The notes beneath the pieces are model-generated. The model ran no database searches. It was not told the origin of the DNA and saw only the letters and a program-made list of their open reading frames with translations. Positions 18,394-27,970 of a DNA stretch of 50,134 nucleotides are shown piece after piece; within the stretch, counting starts at the first letter, position 1, and each line of letters opens with the position of its first letter. The position numbers and the translations under genes are program-made. The stretch is from Burkholderiaceae bacterium (GTDB taxonomy: Bacteria > Pseudomonadota > Gammaproteobacteria > Burkholderiales > Burkholderiaceae): positions 1-50,134 of the forward strand of contig CANJBQ010000017.1 of NCBI GenBank assembly GCA_947472645.1. The letters are read 5' to 3'.

Positions 18394-19356
18394 GCTAATT
18401 ACATAAACTGTATAGATAGCAAATAGTATATCTAATACAACCGCAACCCTTAATAAATTCTTATCGATTTTTAAAGAGAGATCTAACTGATTATTTTTAT
18501 AATATCTGACAGATAACACGGTAAAGATAACTAAAAGTAAACATTGAAGCAACCCAAATGAAATTAATTTTTCTGCGAATGAATAGCCTATGGATGGAGG
18601 TAAAAGATTATTCAAAATAAATTGCGAAGAGATTAATAAAAAGGCAGCAGTCGTTGGTATACCGATTCTTGCGCCTTCAGATGGAGGTAATAAAAGACCA
18701 AGTGCTAATAGGAGAATTGCAACAATAGGGCATATCAAAACCTTGAAACCAATCAGTTCAGATTTCTTTTCTATATCAATATTATGATTAAATTGAGTAG
18801 AGCACGCATTGTCTATATTCGTACTTGGGTTTCCGTAATTAGAATTAAATTTGTTGCAGGTGACATAACTTTTTTCATGACGAATCTTCCAACTCGCAAT
18901 TTCTACATCTGAACTAGGCCGAATATTTTGGTCATCACTTAAGTAGAGCACCTCAACATTAGGATCATCCTCATCTTCTTCGATTTGAATTTTAAGTGTT
19001 TGGTTGTCAAATGGAAAGTGAGTAATATCCCATTTTGTAAAGAATGTTGCAGAAATATCGATAATTTCTAAATGCTCCTCACCTTGATTAACTAACCCAC
19101 TAAAAACTGCTTTCTGCGAATTGATTTTGGCGTTTTTTAATTTAAAAGTTTTATTGGGATAAATATCTTTATCTTTCCATCGAAACCATACTGTTAGATC
19201 GCCAGTAAAACTTTCTTGATTATAAGAAATAGACCTGATTCCTTCAACATAGACTCCCACATATACCTTGGAGGGTTCATGATTTTTAGCAAAAGTATCT
19301 AAAGAAAGCCACATTGAAAGGAATGTCAACAAAAGGATGAGAGACTTTTTTAGCAT
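18388..19356 (-). CDS. Pentameric ligand-gated ion channel (Cys-loop receptor homologue)
   Basis: The 322-residue protein has a signal peptide (about 1-23), an extracellular beta-rich domain and four helices. The ligand domain carries FTGDLTVWFRWKD and the Pro-loop signature WDITHFPFDNQTL (FPFD at 114-117), which lacks flanking Cys as in other prokaryotic members. Loop C contains Cys167 and Cys185, which could pair. M1 (about 204-223) contains a Pro. M2 begins EGARIGIPTTAAFLLISSQF (227-246) and ends at LLPP. M3 spans about 259-285 and M4 301-321. Homologues include GLIC, ELIC and DeCLIC. It stands alone and its ligand is unknown. Ion selectivity cannot be settled by reading. Confidence 0.9.
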   Translation of the reverse strand: MLKKSLILLLTFLSMWLSLDTFAKNHEPSKVYVGVYVEGIRSISYNQESFTGDLTVWFRWKDKDIYPNKTFKLKNAKINSQKAVFSGLVNQGEEHLEIIDISATFFTKWDITHFPFDNQTLKIQIEEDEDDPNVEVLYLSDDQNIRPSSDVEIASWKIRHEKSYVTCNKFNSNYGNPSTNIDNACSTQFNHNIDIEKKSELIGFKVLICPIVAILLLALGLLLPPSEGARIGIPTTAAFLLISSQFILNNLLPPSIGYSFAEKLISFGLLQCLLLVIFTVLSVRYYKNNQLDLSLKIDKNLLRVAVVLDILFAIYTVYVISL

Positions 19357-19591
19357 GTTTTACCTATTTAATGTAATAGTTAGTTTTTATAGGACTCAAT
19401 GTATATTAATACAATTCTCTTTCTATAGGCTTTATAAGAGATCTTATGTTTCTAAATAAAAAAGATTTCTATTCGTTTTATACTAATTAGTGTTTACCCT
19501 GAATTCATAGAGCTTGTTATTTTTAAATCATCATTGGCGTCGACCAAGTTTCAATTTTTCAGAAGTTGACTCAATATAAAGGAGCTATATC

Positions 19592-21919
19592 TTGTCACAA
19601 AGCCATTCTAATCCCCACTTTCAAGTCGAAGAAGCAACTATTTCTGAAATGCATCTTGCCATTCAAGAGGGTAGAACAAACTGCGTGGAGGTCGTTCAAC
19701 AATATCTGGCTCGTATCCGTCAGTTTAATGGACCTTCAAGCTTGCTTGTGACAAAGGATGGCGGGAATATTCCGGCTAACTCAGGCGTTATTCGTGGAGG
19801 TCAGCCGATTCAGTTTGATCAAGAAACGCTCAAGGCGGCCGAGTTATTACCTAACTTAGACCAATATAGCGGTCCAGAGATTGAGTTTGGCAGAATGGAG
19901 TCAACGTCCTCTGATCCTAGCGTTTTGCAACAGTTCGGAATGATTGTTGGTAAACCCAATGCCGGTCAACTAAATGCTTTAGCTACCATTAATCTGCGGG
20001 GAGAAAGATCAGTAACATGTCGGGGTGATTATGATTTACATCCCTCCAAGGGCCCCTTACCAAAGGGTGCGCCTCCGATGTGTGAATTATTTCGGCACTA
20101 TCCAGATGCTCTTGAGCAGGCTGCTGCTTTAGATGCTCAGTATGGTAACAAACCCGACCTCGAAAAATTACCTCTATTTGGCGTGACATTTTCTTTTAAG
20201 GATGCTTTTGATACGAAAGACATGCGTTCAACTGGCGGCGGTGATGCTGCTTACGATATCGATTTTCCAGCAAGAGATCATCTCTTAGTTGACCAGCTTC
20301 GTCAAAAAGGAGCTATCATTTTTGCTAAAGCGGTGATGACAGAATATAACGGCCGTGCAGGTGACCCTGGTGGTAAAAACCACCCGGATCAGATCTTGCC
20401 ATCCGTTCATGGTTATCAACGTTCTACCTGGGGTGGTAATCCTTCTAATCCTTATGATACGACTCGCTCAGCCTCCTTGGGGTCCAGTTCAGGATCTGGC
20501 GTATCAGTCAGTGCCAATTTGGTTATGGCAAGTTTAGGTGAAGAGACGCGGATGTCCACCAGAGGGCCAGCAAACCATAATTCATTAGCATTGATATTGC
20601 CCCATAAGGCGATGCTAGGTTTTGATGGTGGCGCTATCGGGGCAGATATTTATTGTGACCGAACCGGAATTTTAAGTCGGACTTTGGAAGACTGTGCACG
20701 TATCTTAGACGCTCTCAAAGATGATGACAATGGATATTACGACCCTAGGGATCCCTATACAACCGTGCCTCGATCATCTGTTTTACAAACGCGTTATCTC
20801 GATCATGTGATCAAAGGGAACACGCTAGGTCTTTTAAAGGGAAATCGTATTGGGGTGATTCGTGAGTCGATGCTTAATCCCGGCATTAAGTCAGTAGAAC
20901 CGATAATTACTAAGGCTAGCCAGGAGATCAAAGAGATACTCGGAAAGCACCTTGGAGCGACTTTAGTGGAGTCATCCCACGATCTTTGGCAAAAAGATCA
21001 TTCTATGGAGCAAATGGAAATTGATTTTACGAAGGCCTTGGCAAGATTAGTTCCAGTCTTTATGCCAGATATTTTATTTCGTTTAAATGAGGCTGGTCAG
21101 CCCTTATTTCCAGAGTTTGCTGAGCAAATTTTGCCAACTGAATTCGCTCCTGGGAAAATCTTCGGCTCTGGAAAAATGACGTCTATTGACTATTGTGTTG
21201 AGTTAGCTGATCTCAATATCAAGCCGCCTAAAAATTTGACGATTGCTACAGTTCAACATCAAATATTAGCTAACTCTTTTCGTTATCACATTCAACAATA
21301 TTTGAGTCGCCGAGCTCATGATTGGAGCTTGCTTGGATTTAAAGAGTCATTGATTGATTGGCCAACCTTAAATCGACGATCAAAATTTTGGGGAGACGAT
21401 CAACGTTCAGCGTTTAAAAACTGGGAAGAGACAACGGATCCAAGAAATCCTTTAGGTGGAAGGCAAGGGATTAATGAGCGTATTATGCTCAGAGAGTTAT
21501 TGCGTCGAGTCGATATGATGGTGATACTAGAAAATAAATTAGATGTTTTGGTTCGTCTTCATACTCCTTTACCACCAGCAAAGATTGGTTGGCCTGATGA
21601 ACCAGGGGAAATCACTGACCTACGTAACGAGCTATTGTATGGTCCTAACGCAGGCCTTACAGAAGTTTTAGTGCCGGCAGGGTTTGTTGACATCGCCTAC
21701 GATGCAGTGTTTGAGTTATCTCAAGATCGCAAAAAATACCTTGGAAAAACAAGCCAAACTCCGACCAAGTTAGACGGTGTAGGTTTGCCATTTTCTTTAG
21801 TATTTAGAGTAGAGCCAGGTATGGAAGATCGTTTGATTAGGGTAGCCTCAGCTTATGAAGCAGCCTCAAAAAGAAGGATCCCACCACCTCAATTTGGACC
21901 ATTAAAGACCCAAAGTTAA
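19592..21919 (+). CDS. Large, divergent amidase-signature enzyme
   Basis: The start is TTG 19592, preceded by AAAGGAG at good spacing. At 775 residues it is far longer than the usual 450-500. The Ser-cisSer-Lys triad can be placed: Lys203 (FSFKDAFDT), cis-Ser about 299 (LGSSSGSG) and Ser322 (GEETRMSTRGPA). In most relatives the segment before the nucleophile reads GTDTGGS; here Arg320-Met321 replace the Gly pair, so the oxyanion site is unusual. Inserts lie between about 50 and 190 and after the triad. It should hydrolyse an amide or ureido bond, or act as a transferase. It precedes a Bug receptor and methylisocitrate lyase. The substrate is unknown. Confidence 0.85.
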   Translation: MSQSHSNPHFQVEEATISEMHLAIQEGRTNCVEVVQQYLARIRQFNGPSSLLVTKDGGNIPANSGVIRGGQPIQFDQETLKAAELLPNLDQYSGPEIEFGRMESTSSDPSVLQQFGMIVGKPNAGQLNALATINLRGERSVTCRGDYDLHPSKGPLPKGAPPMCELFRHYPDALEQAAALDAQYGNKPDLEKLPLFGVTFSFKDAFDTKDMRSTGGGDAAYDIDFPARDHLLVDQLRQKGAIIFAKAVMTEYNGRAGDPGGKNHPDQILPSVHGYQRSTWGGNPSNPYDTTRSASLGSSSGSGVSVSANLVMASLGEETRMSTRGPANHNSLALILPHKAMLGFDGGAIGADIYCDRTGILSRTLEDCARILDALKDDDNGYYDPRDPYTTVPRSSVLQTRYLDHVIKGNTLGLLKGNRIGVIRESMLNPGIKSVEPIITKASQEIKEILGKHLGATLVESSHDLWQKDHSMEQMEIDFTKALARLVPVFMPDILFRLNEAGQPLFPEFAEQILPTEFAPGKIFGSGKMTSIDYCVELADLNIKPPKNLTIATVQHQILANSFRYHIQQYLSRRAHDWSLLGFKESLIDWPTLNRRSKFWGDDQRSAFKNWEETTDPRNPLGGRQGINERIMLRELLRRVDMMVILENKLDVLVRLHTPLPPAKIGWPDEPGEITDLRNELLYGPNAGLTEVLVPAGFVDIAYDAVFELSQDRKKYLGKTSQTPTKLDGVGLPFSLVFRVEPGMEDRLIRVASAYEAASKRRIPPPQFGPLKTQS

Positions 21920-22004
21920 ACTTTATTCATCTTAAACCGAAAGTAAGAGAGTGATTAATAGAATCACGACTACAATTCGATAAGTATTGACAAACGAAGG
22001 CGAA

Positions 22005-22970
22005 ATGATGAAAACAAAAATATATTTATTAAGTATGCTAATGGCTCTGAGTTTTGCTCAGGTAGGGCATGCTGCAGAGCCATGGCCCAATCGCACAATC
22101 AAATTTGTTGTTGGTTTTGGTCCTGGCGGAGCAAATGATTTGGTTGCCAGAGTTGCCGCTGAAGCAGCCTCAAAACAACTAGGACAAACGATTATTGTCG
22201 AGAATAAGCCAGGGGCCGGATCAGTTTTAGGTGCTGATTATGTGGCTAAAAGTGCTAATGATGGATATACCTTTTTTGTTGGAGCGAGTGGAACTTTAAC
22301 TAATGCACTCATTAAATCCTCGATGCCTTATAAAGAAGGGGACTTAGTTCCAGTTGGATTTTTGGCGGTGAGCCCATCCATCATTGTGGTGGTGGCTAAT
22401 TCCAAAATGAATCAGTTAAAAGATTTAGTGGCTTTATCTAAAGAACCTAAGGGACTTAATTTTTCAACAGCGGGAACTGGAAGTACGCCACATTTTGTGG
22501 CTGAAATGTTGAAATTAAATACTGGTGGTAAGTATGAAGTTATTCCTTATAAGAGTGGATCTGAAGGAATGCTTGCTGTGATATCTAATCAAGTTGATGC
22601 TACCTCAGAGGCTAGTCCTGTCGTGATTCCGCAAATTCAGGGCGGTAAACTAAAAGCTATAGCTTCGACTTGGAATAAAAGAATTGCTGCGTTGCCAAAT
22701 GTCCCAACGGCAAAAGAATTAGGTTATCCGGAAGTATTTATTGGTCATTGGGCTGGTTTGTATGCACCAAAGGGTACACCGGATGATATTTTAGAAAAAA
22801 TGAATCAAGCAATTAACGCTGGTCTCAAAACTGAAGCTGTAACGAATCGATTAGTTCCTCAAGGCATTGAACCAACTCCTGGGTCGATTGCAGATTTTGT
22901 AAAATTTTTAGTTGAAGAAAAAGGACGACTTGGTCCAATTATCAAAAAATCGAATATGAAAGATGATTAA
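22005..22970 (+). CDS. Bug/TctC-family periplasmic solute-binding protein (3 of 4)
   Basis: The likely start is ATG 22005 or 22008, after a GAAGG site; an earlier TTG at 21987 would place charged residues ahead of the signal peptide. The mature part begins AEPWPNRTIKFVVGFGPGGAND, followed by IIVENKPGAGSVLGAD, both standard Bug signatures. It lies between the large amidase and methylisocitrate lyase on the same strand. This suggests uptake of an amide, or of an acid that enters propionate-type metabolism. No TctAB permease genes are present. The ligand is not identifiable. Confidence 0.92.
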   Translation: MMKTKIYLLSMLMALSFAQVGHAAEPWPNRTIKFVVGFGPGGANDLVARVAAEAASKQLGQTIIVENKPGAGSVLGADYVAKSANDGYTFFVGASGTLTNALIKSSMPYKEGDLVPVGFLAVSPSIIVVVANSKMNQLKDLVALSKEPKGLNFSTAGTGSTPHFVAEMLKLNTGGKYEVIPYKSGSEGMLAVISNQVDATSEASPVVIPQIQGGKLKAIASTWNKRIAALPNVPTAKELGYPEVFIGHWAGLYAPKGTPDDILEKMNQAINAGLKTEAVTNRLVPQGIEPTPGSIADFVKFLVEEKGRLGPIIKKSNMKDD

Positions 22971-22997
22971 TTGATTATCCTCAATAAAGGTCAGAAT

Positions 22998-23873
22998 ATG
23001 AGTCGAGTCTCTCCAGGTAGTTTGTTTCGTCAAGCGATTTTTGATGAATCTCCACTTCAAGTGATTGGCGCAATTAACGCCAACCACGCTTTACTGGCTC
23101 AGCGAGCTGGTTATAGAGCCATCTACTTGTCTGGTGGGGGAGTCTCCGCAGGATCTTTAGGATTGCCAGACCTAGGTATTTCTAATTTAGAAGATGTTCT
23201 AATTGATGCCAGAAGAATCACTGATGTTTGTTCTTTACCATTATTAGTTGACGTTGATACAGGATTTGGATCCTCGGCCTTTAATGTGGCTCGGACTGTA
23301 CGTTCATTAGAAAAAGCTGGTGTTGCAGCTATTCATATCGAAGATCAAGTGGGAGCAAAGCGTTGTGGTCATCGTCCCAATAAACAAATTGTGAGTTGTG
23401 CAGAAATGGTGGATCGTATTAAAGCTGCCGTTGATGCTAAGTCGAGTGATGATTTTGTGGTAATGGCTAGAACAGACTCTTTAGCAGCCGAAGGTATCAA
23501 TGCCTCCATTGATAGGGCACTTGCTTATGTAGAGGCTGGCGCTGATATGTTATTTCCAGAGGCTATTACGGAACTTTCTCAATATCAACAATTTGTGGAA
23601 AAGACTAAAGTGCCCGTTTTAGCAAATATTACTGAGTTTGGTTCAACTCCATTGTTCACGATTGATGAACTGAGATCAGTGGGAATAAGCATTGCTCTTT
23701 ACCCATTGTCGGCTTTTAGAGCGATGAATAAAGCGGCTGATAATGTTTATCAAACAATTCGGTCTCATGGTACGCAAAAAGATTTGATTGAAGTAATGCA
23801 GACGAGGAATGAGCTATACGAAAGTATTAATTATTATGATTACGAAAAACATCTTGATGTGTTATTTAAATAA
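22998..23873 (+). CDS. prpB: Methylisocitrate lyase PrpB
   Basis: The protein has 291 residues from ATG 22998; the preceding in-frame TTG is not needed. It is a TIM-barrel enzyme of the isocitrate lyase/PEP mutase superfamily. It splits 2-methylisocitrate into pyruvate and succinate in the methylcitrate cycle. The catalytic motif KRCGH is at 121-125 and the metal site DVDTGFGS at 85-92. The C-terminal [14 protein letters not shown] closely matches PrpB of E. coli as I remember it. It is separated from prpC and prpD, which normally accompany it, and instead follows a Bug receptor 27 bases upstream. It could be the genomic PrpB or a second copy working on a related acid. Confidence 0.88.
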   Translation: MSRVSPGSLFRQAIFDESPLQVIGAINANHALLAQRAGYRAIYLSGGGVSAGSLGLPDLGISNLEDVLIDARRITDVCSLPLLVDVDTGFGSSAFNVARTVRSLEKAGVAAIHIEDQVGAKRCGHRPNKQIVSCAEMVDRIKAAVDAKSSDDFVVMARTDSLAAEGINASIDRALAYVEAGADMLFPEAITELSQYQQFVEKTKVPVLANITEFGSTPLFTIDELRSVGISIALYPLSAFRAMNKAADNVYQTIRSHGTQKDLIEVMQTRNELYESINYYDYEKHLDVLFK

Positions 23874-23904
23874 ATTGTCAAGATGCTATCGCTAGATAAA
23901 ATAG

Positions 23905-24939
23905 TTATTCTCTAAAACCTTTTTTCTTGAGCCAATCTTCTATGATGCTGGCAATTTGAAGATTATTGAGATCCATCATCATCATATGTGAGTTACCCTT
24001 TACGCCTATTTCTGGTAAATTAATCACATCGACACTTGCTCCTGCAGCAATGTATTTTTGATTCAAGTCTTGTTGTGTTTGTCGGATCTTTGGCCAACGA
24101 GAATCAAGATCAATATTGTCGCCATACACAGTGAGTATGGGAATATTTTTCATAGCACTTGCTTTTGCTGGATCACCAAATCCAGCGGGCTCAACTAATA
24201 TTAAAGCTTTCACTTTATCTGGCCTAGCTTGAGCGACTTTTTGACCAAATTGACCACCTTGACTATGCACTAATACAATGCAGGGACAGACTTTATCCAC
24301 TAATTCCGTATAGGCGGCAATGCTAGCCTCATCCGTAGATGTCCAGCGAGGAACTACTTGACGCATAAAATTCAAATAACCTTCGGCAGGAAATTGACTA
24401 CCTGGATGCTGTGCTCTTTTAATTGGATCATCATTCCATGGATTAGCGCCAATTCTAAATCGTTGCCATGGATTATCAATCGTTAAAAATTGTGGATCTG
24501 CAGGCCATATATCTGGAGAAGCCCAACCGGAACGTCCTCGTTCCACAGCATCTGAAACGTAAGTTTTCCAACCTTGACTAATAAAGTATTGCTGCCAACC
24601 AGGTCTACCATCTGGTGTGGTTTCATAGGTGACACCACTAAGACCGCCGCCGTGCCAGAGAAGGATAGGTAATTGATGCTTAACATCTTTAGGGATAAAG
24701 TACTGAACGTACATTTGTTCAACGAGGTATTTTCCATTGGGGTCAATCTTTGCAGGCGCGCTGCCAGGGGCAAAGACAACATCTTTAATTGGTTTTCCTG
24801 AAATCTCAACAAATCGTCCACCAATATGAAAGGAACCTACCTGAGCAATGTTCATATCAATTGGCTTGTTTTGCGCTAATACGTTACCAACAAGCAGAAA
24901 ACTTAGTCCTAGAATAATTTTATGGATATTAAAATTCAC
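23905..24939 (-). CDS. Secreted alpha/beta-hydrolase
   Basis: This 344-residue protein has a signal peptide of about 22 residues (ending NVLAQ). The oxyanion motif HGGG is at 96-99. The nucleophile elbow is HSQGG with Ser226. A late His in KGNSHMMMMD is a candidate third catalytic residue. The sequence is of the esterase or lipase-like type that would act in the periplasm. It stands alone on the minus strand, convergent with prpB and divergent from the AtzH-like gene. It could release an acid from an ester before import by the Bug receptor. That link is inferred from position alone. Confidence 0.85.
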   Translation of the reverse strand: MNFNIHKIILGLSFLLVGNVLAQNKPIDMNIAQVGSFHIGGRFVEISGKPIKDVVFAPGSAPAKIDPNGKYLVEQMYVQYFIPKDVKHQLPILLWHGGGLSGVTYETTPDGRPGWQQYFISQGWKTYVSDAVERGRSGWASPDIWPADPQFLTIDNPWQRFRIGANPWNDDPIKRAQHPGSQFPAEGYLNFMRQVVPRWTSTDEASIAAYTELVDKVCPCIVLVHSQGGQFGQKVAQARPDKVKALILVEPAGFGDPAKASAMKNIPILTVYGDNIDLDSRWPKIRQTQQDLNQKYIAAGASVDVINLPEIGVKGNSHMMMMDLNNLQIASIIEDWLKKKGFRE

Positions 24940-25029
24940 AGATGGTCCCCATTCTTTATAAAAGTAATTGACGATAGTGGATTCATGGATAGAACCATAG
25001 GATCATCTCTTTTTTGATATCTAAATATA

Positions 25030-25062
25030 TTTATGCATTTAGCTTAGTGCTTTTTATGCATT
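25030..25062. promoter_or_regulatory. Pair of TTTATGCATT direct repeats in a divergent promoter region
   Basis: Two identical copies of TTTATGCATT start at 25030 and 25053, 23 bases apart or about two helical turns. Each contains the palindrome ATGCAT. They lie between the divergent alpha/beta-hydrolase and AtzH-like genes. The spacing would suit two dimers of one regulator on the same DNA face. The AT-rich background makes chance occurrence possible. Confidence 0.3.
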
Positions 25063-25158
25063 AAATCAATGGAGGTTTATTCTTAGTAGATCCATCGTAT
25101 TTCACTTCAGCTTATACTAGAATGAAGTATTCCTACCTAATGAATTTGAGAACACTCT

Positions 25159-25542
25159 ATGCAAATTAACCTCCCAAATGTAAAAGCAGAAGTTCAAGCC
25201 CTTTTTGATCAATACGAGGATGCTTTGATTCACAATAAGATTGATGTTTTAGATAATTCTTTTTGGAATAATCCCTTAGTGATTCGTTATGGCATGAATG
25301 AAAACTTGTACGGTTTTGATGAAATAGCAGCCTTTCGAGCCGCTAGACCATCGAAAGGTTTGTTAAGAAGCATCAGTAAAACTGTGATTACGACTTTTGG
25401 AAATGACCTAGCAACTGCTAACACCTTATTTGAAAGAGATACGGTTCCTGGGAAACTGGGACGTCAATCTCAAACCTGGATAAGGACTCCAGAAGGTTGG
25501 AGAATTGTTTCTGCTCACGTTAGTTTGATCGATAAAATATAA
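25159..25542 (+). CDS. AtzH/HpxZ-like (DUF3225) SnoaL-fold protein
   Basis: This 127-residue protein has the cystatin-like NTF2 fold pattern of the AtzH/HpxZ family: an N-terminal helix pair, then FWNNPLVIRYGMNENLYGFD, and a C-terminal QTWIRTPEGWRIVSAHVSL. Relatives are found in cyanuric acid (atz) and oxalurate (hpx) degradation clusters next to amidase and small accessory subunits. Its function there is not settled. Here it lies on the opposite strand from a barbiturase/cyanuric-acid-hydrolase gene, with a VOC gene between. The family's repeated association with ring-opening N-heterocycle pathways supports the locus assignment. No AtzG-like partner was seen. Confidence 0.8.
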   Translation: MQINLPNVKAEVQALFDQYEDALIHNKIDVLDNSFWNNPLVIRYGMNENLYGFDEIAAFRAARPSKGLLRSISKTVITTFGNDLATANTLFERDTVPGKLGRQSQTWIRTPEGWRIVSAHVSLIDKI

Positions 25543-25556
25543 ATAGGAAATAACGC

Positions 25557-26036
25557 ATGATTACGAATGGTTTGTTTCATATTGCAGTCAAAACGAATAA
25601 TTTAGAGGCAACTAAAAATTTTTATATCAAGGTGTTAGGTTTGATTGATATTTATCGGCCTGACTTTGGTTTTCCAGGGGCATGGCTTGCCGCTCCAATT
25701 CCTGGTGGGCAAGCCATACTGCATTGTTATGCTGGAGGACCAGCATTGGGTGCTGATGGTAAGACACCATTAGGGACAGCGGCAATTGATCATATCTCTT
25801 TCTCTTGCTCAGGCTACCATGAGTATCGTCAAAAATTTATTGAAATGAAATTACCTTATCGTGAATTTTTAGTACCTAATACGACAATATGGCAATTGTT
25901 TATTTATGACCCAAGCGGTGTCCAACTCGAATTAACCTTTGAAGGAAAAATCGAGAAGGGCCCACTACCTGATATGTCAGATGGTAAGCGCTATATTGCT
26001 GGTACGAGTTTCTTTGATCCTAAAGTCTATCAATAA
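25557..26036 (+). CDS. VOC-family (glyoxalase/dioxygenase fold) protein
   Basis: This 159-residue vicinal-oxygen-chelate protein begins LFHIAVKTNNLEATKNFYIK, with the first metal-ligand His of a beta-alpha-beta-beta-beta module. A second module has AIDHISFSCSGY, and the terminal DPSGVQLELTFE supplies the metal-binding Glu. It could be a lyase, isomerase or dioxygenase acting on a pathway intermediate. It follows the AtzH-like gene by 14 bases and probably forms a two-gene operon with it. It is convergent with the barbiturase-family gene. The reaction is unknown. Confidence 0.85.
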   Translation: MITNGLFHIAVKTNNLEATKNFYIKVLGLIDIYRPDFGFPGAWLAAPIPGGQAILHCYAGGPALGADGKTPLGTAAIDHISFSCSGYHEYRQKFIEMKLPYREFLVPNTTIWQLFIYDPSGVQLELTFEGKIEKGPLPDMSDGKRYIAGTSFFDPKVYQ

Positions 26037-26046
26037 AGAAGTGATT

Positions 26047-27141
26047 TTAAGCACCTAAGTCAACAATCGCAATGACAGGGCCGCCGCCACGAGGTCCTTG
26101 GTGCATGGCATCAACGGATACAAAGACAGCGGGATCGCCAATGGCAGCCGCCGCCACTCCACCAACAGCGGCTTTTGAATGTCGATGATGATGAACATCT
26201 GAGTCATCTAACATAATTTGTCGACGACCACGAAGCTTACCCGTTTGATCAGCCTCACATTTAATAAAGCAATTGACAAGTTTGCCATTTAAGTCACTTG
26301 CTCTAGGGCGATCGGGAAGAGTTAAGCCTGCGGAGCGAATCGCATCATAGATACCATCGATATCTATGGCATCACTCATAATGCCGTGACCGATACTAAA
26401 GCGTCCTCCTGCACCTGATTTATTACCCAGTAAAACTATTTGAGCAAAATCTAATTCAACCCCTGAAGAGCATGATGCTACAGAAGAAAACAAAGCGTGA
26501 TTCTCACAGATATCTTCTTCAGTTGGCATTGAAATTTCACCAAGAGCAACTGCAATTCCCAAGGCAGTAGTGCCATTAGACACTCCCATTGAATCGTGAA
26601 CTTCACAGGCTAGAGTTTTTCCTCGGGACTTGGCATCAAGCACAGATTCAATGGTAAGTAGTGGGGTTTTAGTCTGAACATAGTGAACATCTTTAGGGTC
26701 ATCAATGCCAGCGTTCTGCATCGCTAACAGTACCCCTTGCCTCACTTTCTCGACCATCGACAGACGACCAATATCTTCTGGATAAATGCGGGGACTCAGG
26801 GCCGTCCCAATGACGAGACGACTTTCTTTAGAATTTGAGGAATCACTGACTTGAGCGAAAATAGTAGCATGTGGTGTAATAACTCCATCACAACCACCAG
26901 ACCAAACCATAGGAATTTCTCGAATCTGCTCCGCAGTTCGGGTACCGCGTTTTAATAAAACGTCTCGAAAAGCATGATCAGATAAGATCCTTGTGAAATC
27001 ATTTACACCTCCATTACCCTCAGTTTTGCCAATGATTGCAATGACGTCATCCGCCTTAAATCTTCCAGAAACAATGTGATGAAGAAGTCCAGAAGCATCA
27101 GATACACTTTTAATTTCAACTTTAACGACATCGATTGACAT
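26047..27141 (-). CDS. Ring-opening amidohydrolase, barbiturase/cyanuric acid hydrolase family
   Basis: This 364-residue enzyme has the three-fold Ser-Lys architecture of the AtzD/TrzD/barbiturase family. The likely pairs are Lys39 (IGKTEGNG) with Ser81 (WSGGCDGV), Lys158 (VQTKTP) with Ser226 (SCSSGVEL), and Lys294 (FIKCEAD) with Ser342 ([10 protein letters not shown]). The spacing agrees with AtzD. The closing [10 protein letters not shown] is also typical. The family opens cyclic imide rings: cyanuric acid to carboxybiuret, or barbiturate to ureidomalonate. It is the last gene of an operon with an ABC importer and molybdenum hydroxylase subunits, so barbiturase in oxidative pyrimidine degradation is the better guess. 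A related imide remains possible. Confidence 0.9.
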   Translation of the reverse strand: MSIDVVKVEIKSVSDASGLLHHIVSGRFKADDVIAIIGKTEGNGGVNDFTRILSDHAFRDVLLKRGTRTAEQIREIPMVWSGGCDGVITPHATIFAQVSDSSNSKESRLVIGTALSPRIYPEDIGRLSMVEKVRQGVLLAMQNAGIDDPKDVHYVQTKTPLLTIESVLDAKSRGKTLACEVHDSMGVSNGTTALGIAVALGEISMPTEEDICENHALFSSVASCSSGVELDFAQIVLLGNKSGAGGRFSIGHGIMSDAIDIDGIYDAIRSAGLTLPDRPRASDLNGKLVNCFIKCEADQTGKLRGRRQIMLDDSDVHHHRHSKAAVGGVAAAAIGDPAVFVSVDAMHQGPRGGGPVIAIVDLGA

Positions 27142-27158
27142 AGTAATTCCTAAGAAGG

Positions 27159-27953
27159 TTATTTTGCATTGTTGACTGCTTGTATTGCCATTAATTTAAT
27201 TAAATGGGCTCGGTAGTCTGAATCTGCAAAAAAGTCAGAGTTAAGCCCATCCGCAGAAAAATGAATTGGTTCTAATGCGCTGGCAGAAAAATTACTCGAA
27301 AGAGCTTTTTCAACTTCGGCAAGTCTAAACACAGATGGGCCGGCACCAGTGACAGCAACTCTAACTTCGCCTTGAAACTGGGCGACAAAAACACCTACGA
27401 CTGCATATCTTGAGGCAGGGTGTTTAAATTTAGCATAGGCGGATTTAATGGGTGCTGTAAAACGAATCGATTGTATTAATTCACTTGCTTGAAGAGCTGT
27501 TTCAAACATCCCAATAAAAAAATCATCAGCCTTAATCTCACGTTGATTGGTAATGATGGTTGCATTTAAACCAAGCAAAGCTGCTGGATAGTCTGCAGAA
27601 GGGTCGTTGTTTGCGACAGATCCTCCAATTGTCCCCATATTACGCACCATTCTATCGGCAATGAGGCCAGCGAGTTGAGCAAGGCCTGGGATACAAGTTT
27701 TTACATCTGAAGATGCAGCAACTTGAGCATGCCTAGTCATTGCTCCAATTGTTAATGTTTTACCTTCGACACAGATACCTGTTAGTTCAGGGATAGATCC
27801 TAAGTTAATTAATTCGGATGGTTTATCAAGTCTTAGCTTCATTACCCCGATTAAACTTTGACCACCGGCGATATATTTCGCATCTGCGTGTTCTTTTTTT
27901 AATGATACAGAATCATTAATATTTGAAGTGTGATGAAATGAAAATGGATACAT
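27159..27953 (-). CDS. Molybdenum hydroxylase, FAD-binding medium subunit
   Basis: This 264-residue CoxM/CutM-type subunit has the two FAD pyrophosphate-binding motifs AGGQSLIG (29-36) and [16 protein letters not shown] (108-123). It relays electrons from the [2Fe-2S] clusters to an acceptor. It lies between the barbiturase-family gene and the 2Fe-2S subunit gene in one minus operon. The catalytic subunit is encoded on the other strand at 31148. The FAD chain is somewhat short (about 265 against 280-290). Its substrate is set by the large subunit, probably an N-heterocycle. Confidence 0.93.
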   Translation of the reverse strand: MYPFSFHHTSNINDSVSLKKEHADAKYIAGGQSLIGVMKLRLDKPSELINLGSIPELTGICVEGKTLTIGAMTRHAQVAASSDVKTCIPGLAQLAGLIADRMVRNMGTIGGSVANNDPSADYPAALLGLNATIITNQREIKADDFFIGMFETALQASELIQSIRFTAPIKSAYAKFKHPASRYAVVGVFVAQFQGEVRVAVTGAGPSVFRLAEVEKALSSNFSASALEPIHFSADGLNSDFFADSDYRAHLIKLMAIQAVNNAK

Positions 27954-27970
27954 AAATTGCTCCGAGAAAT

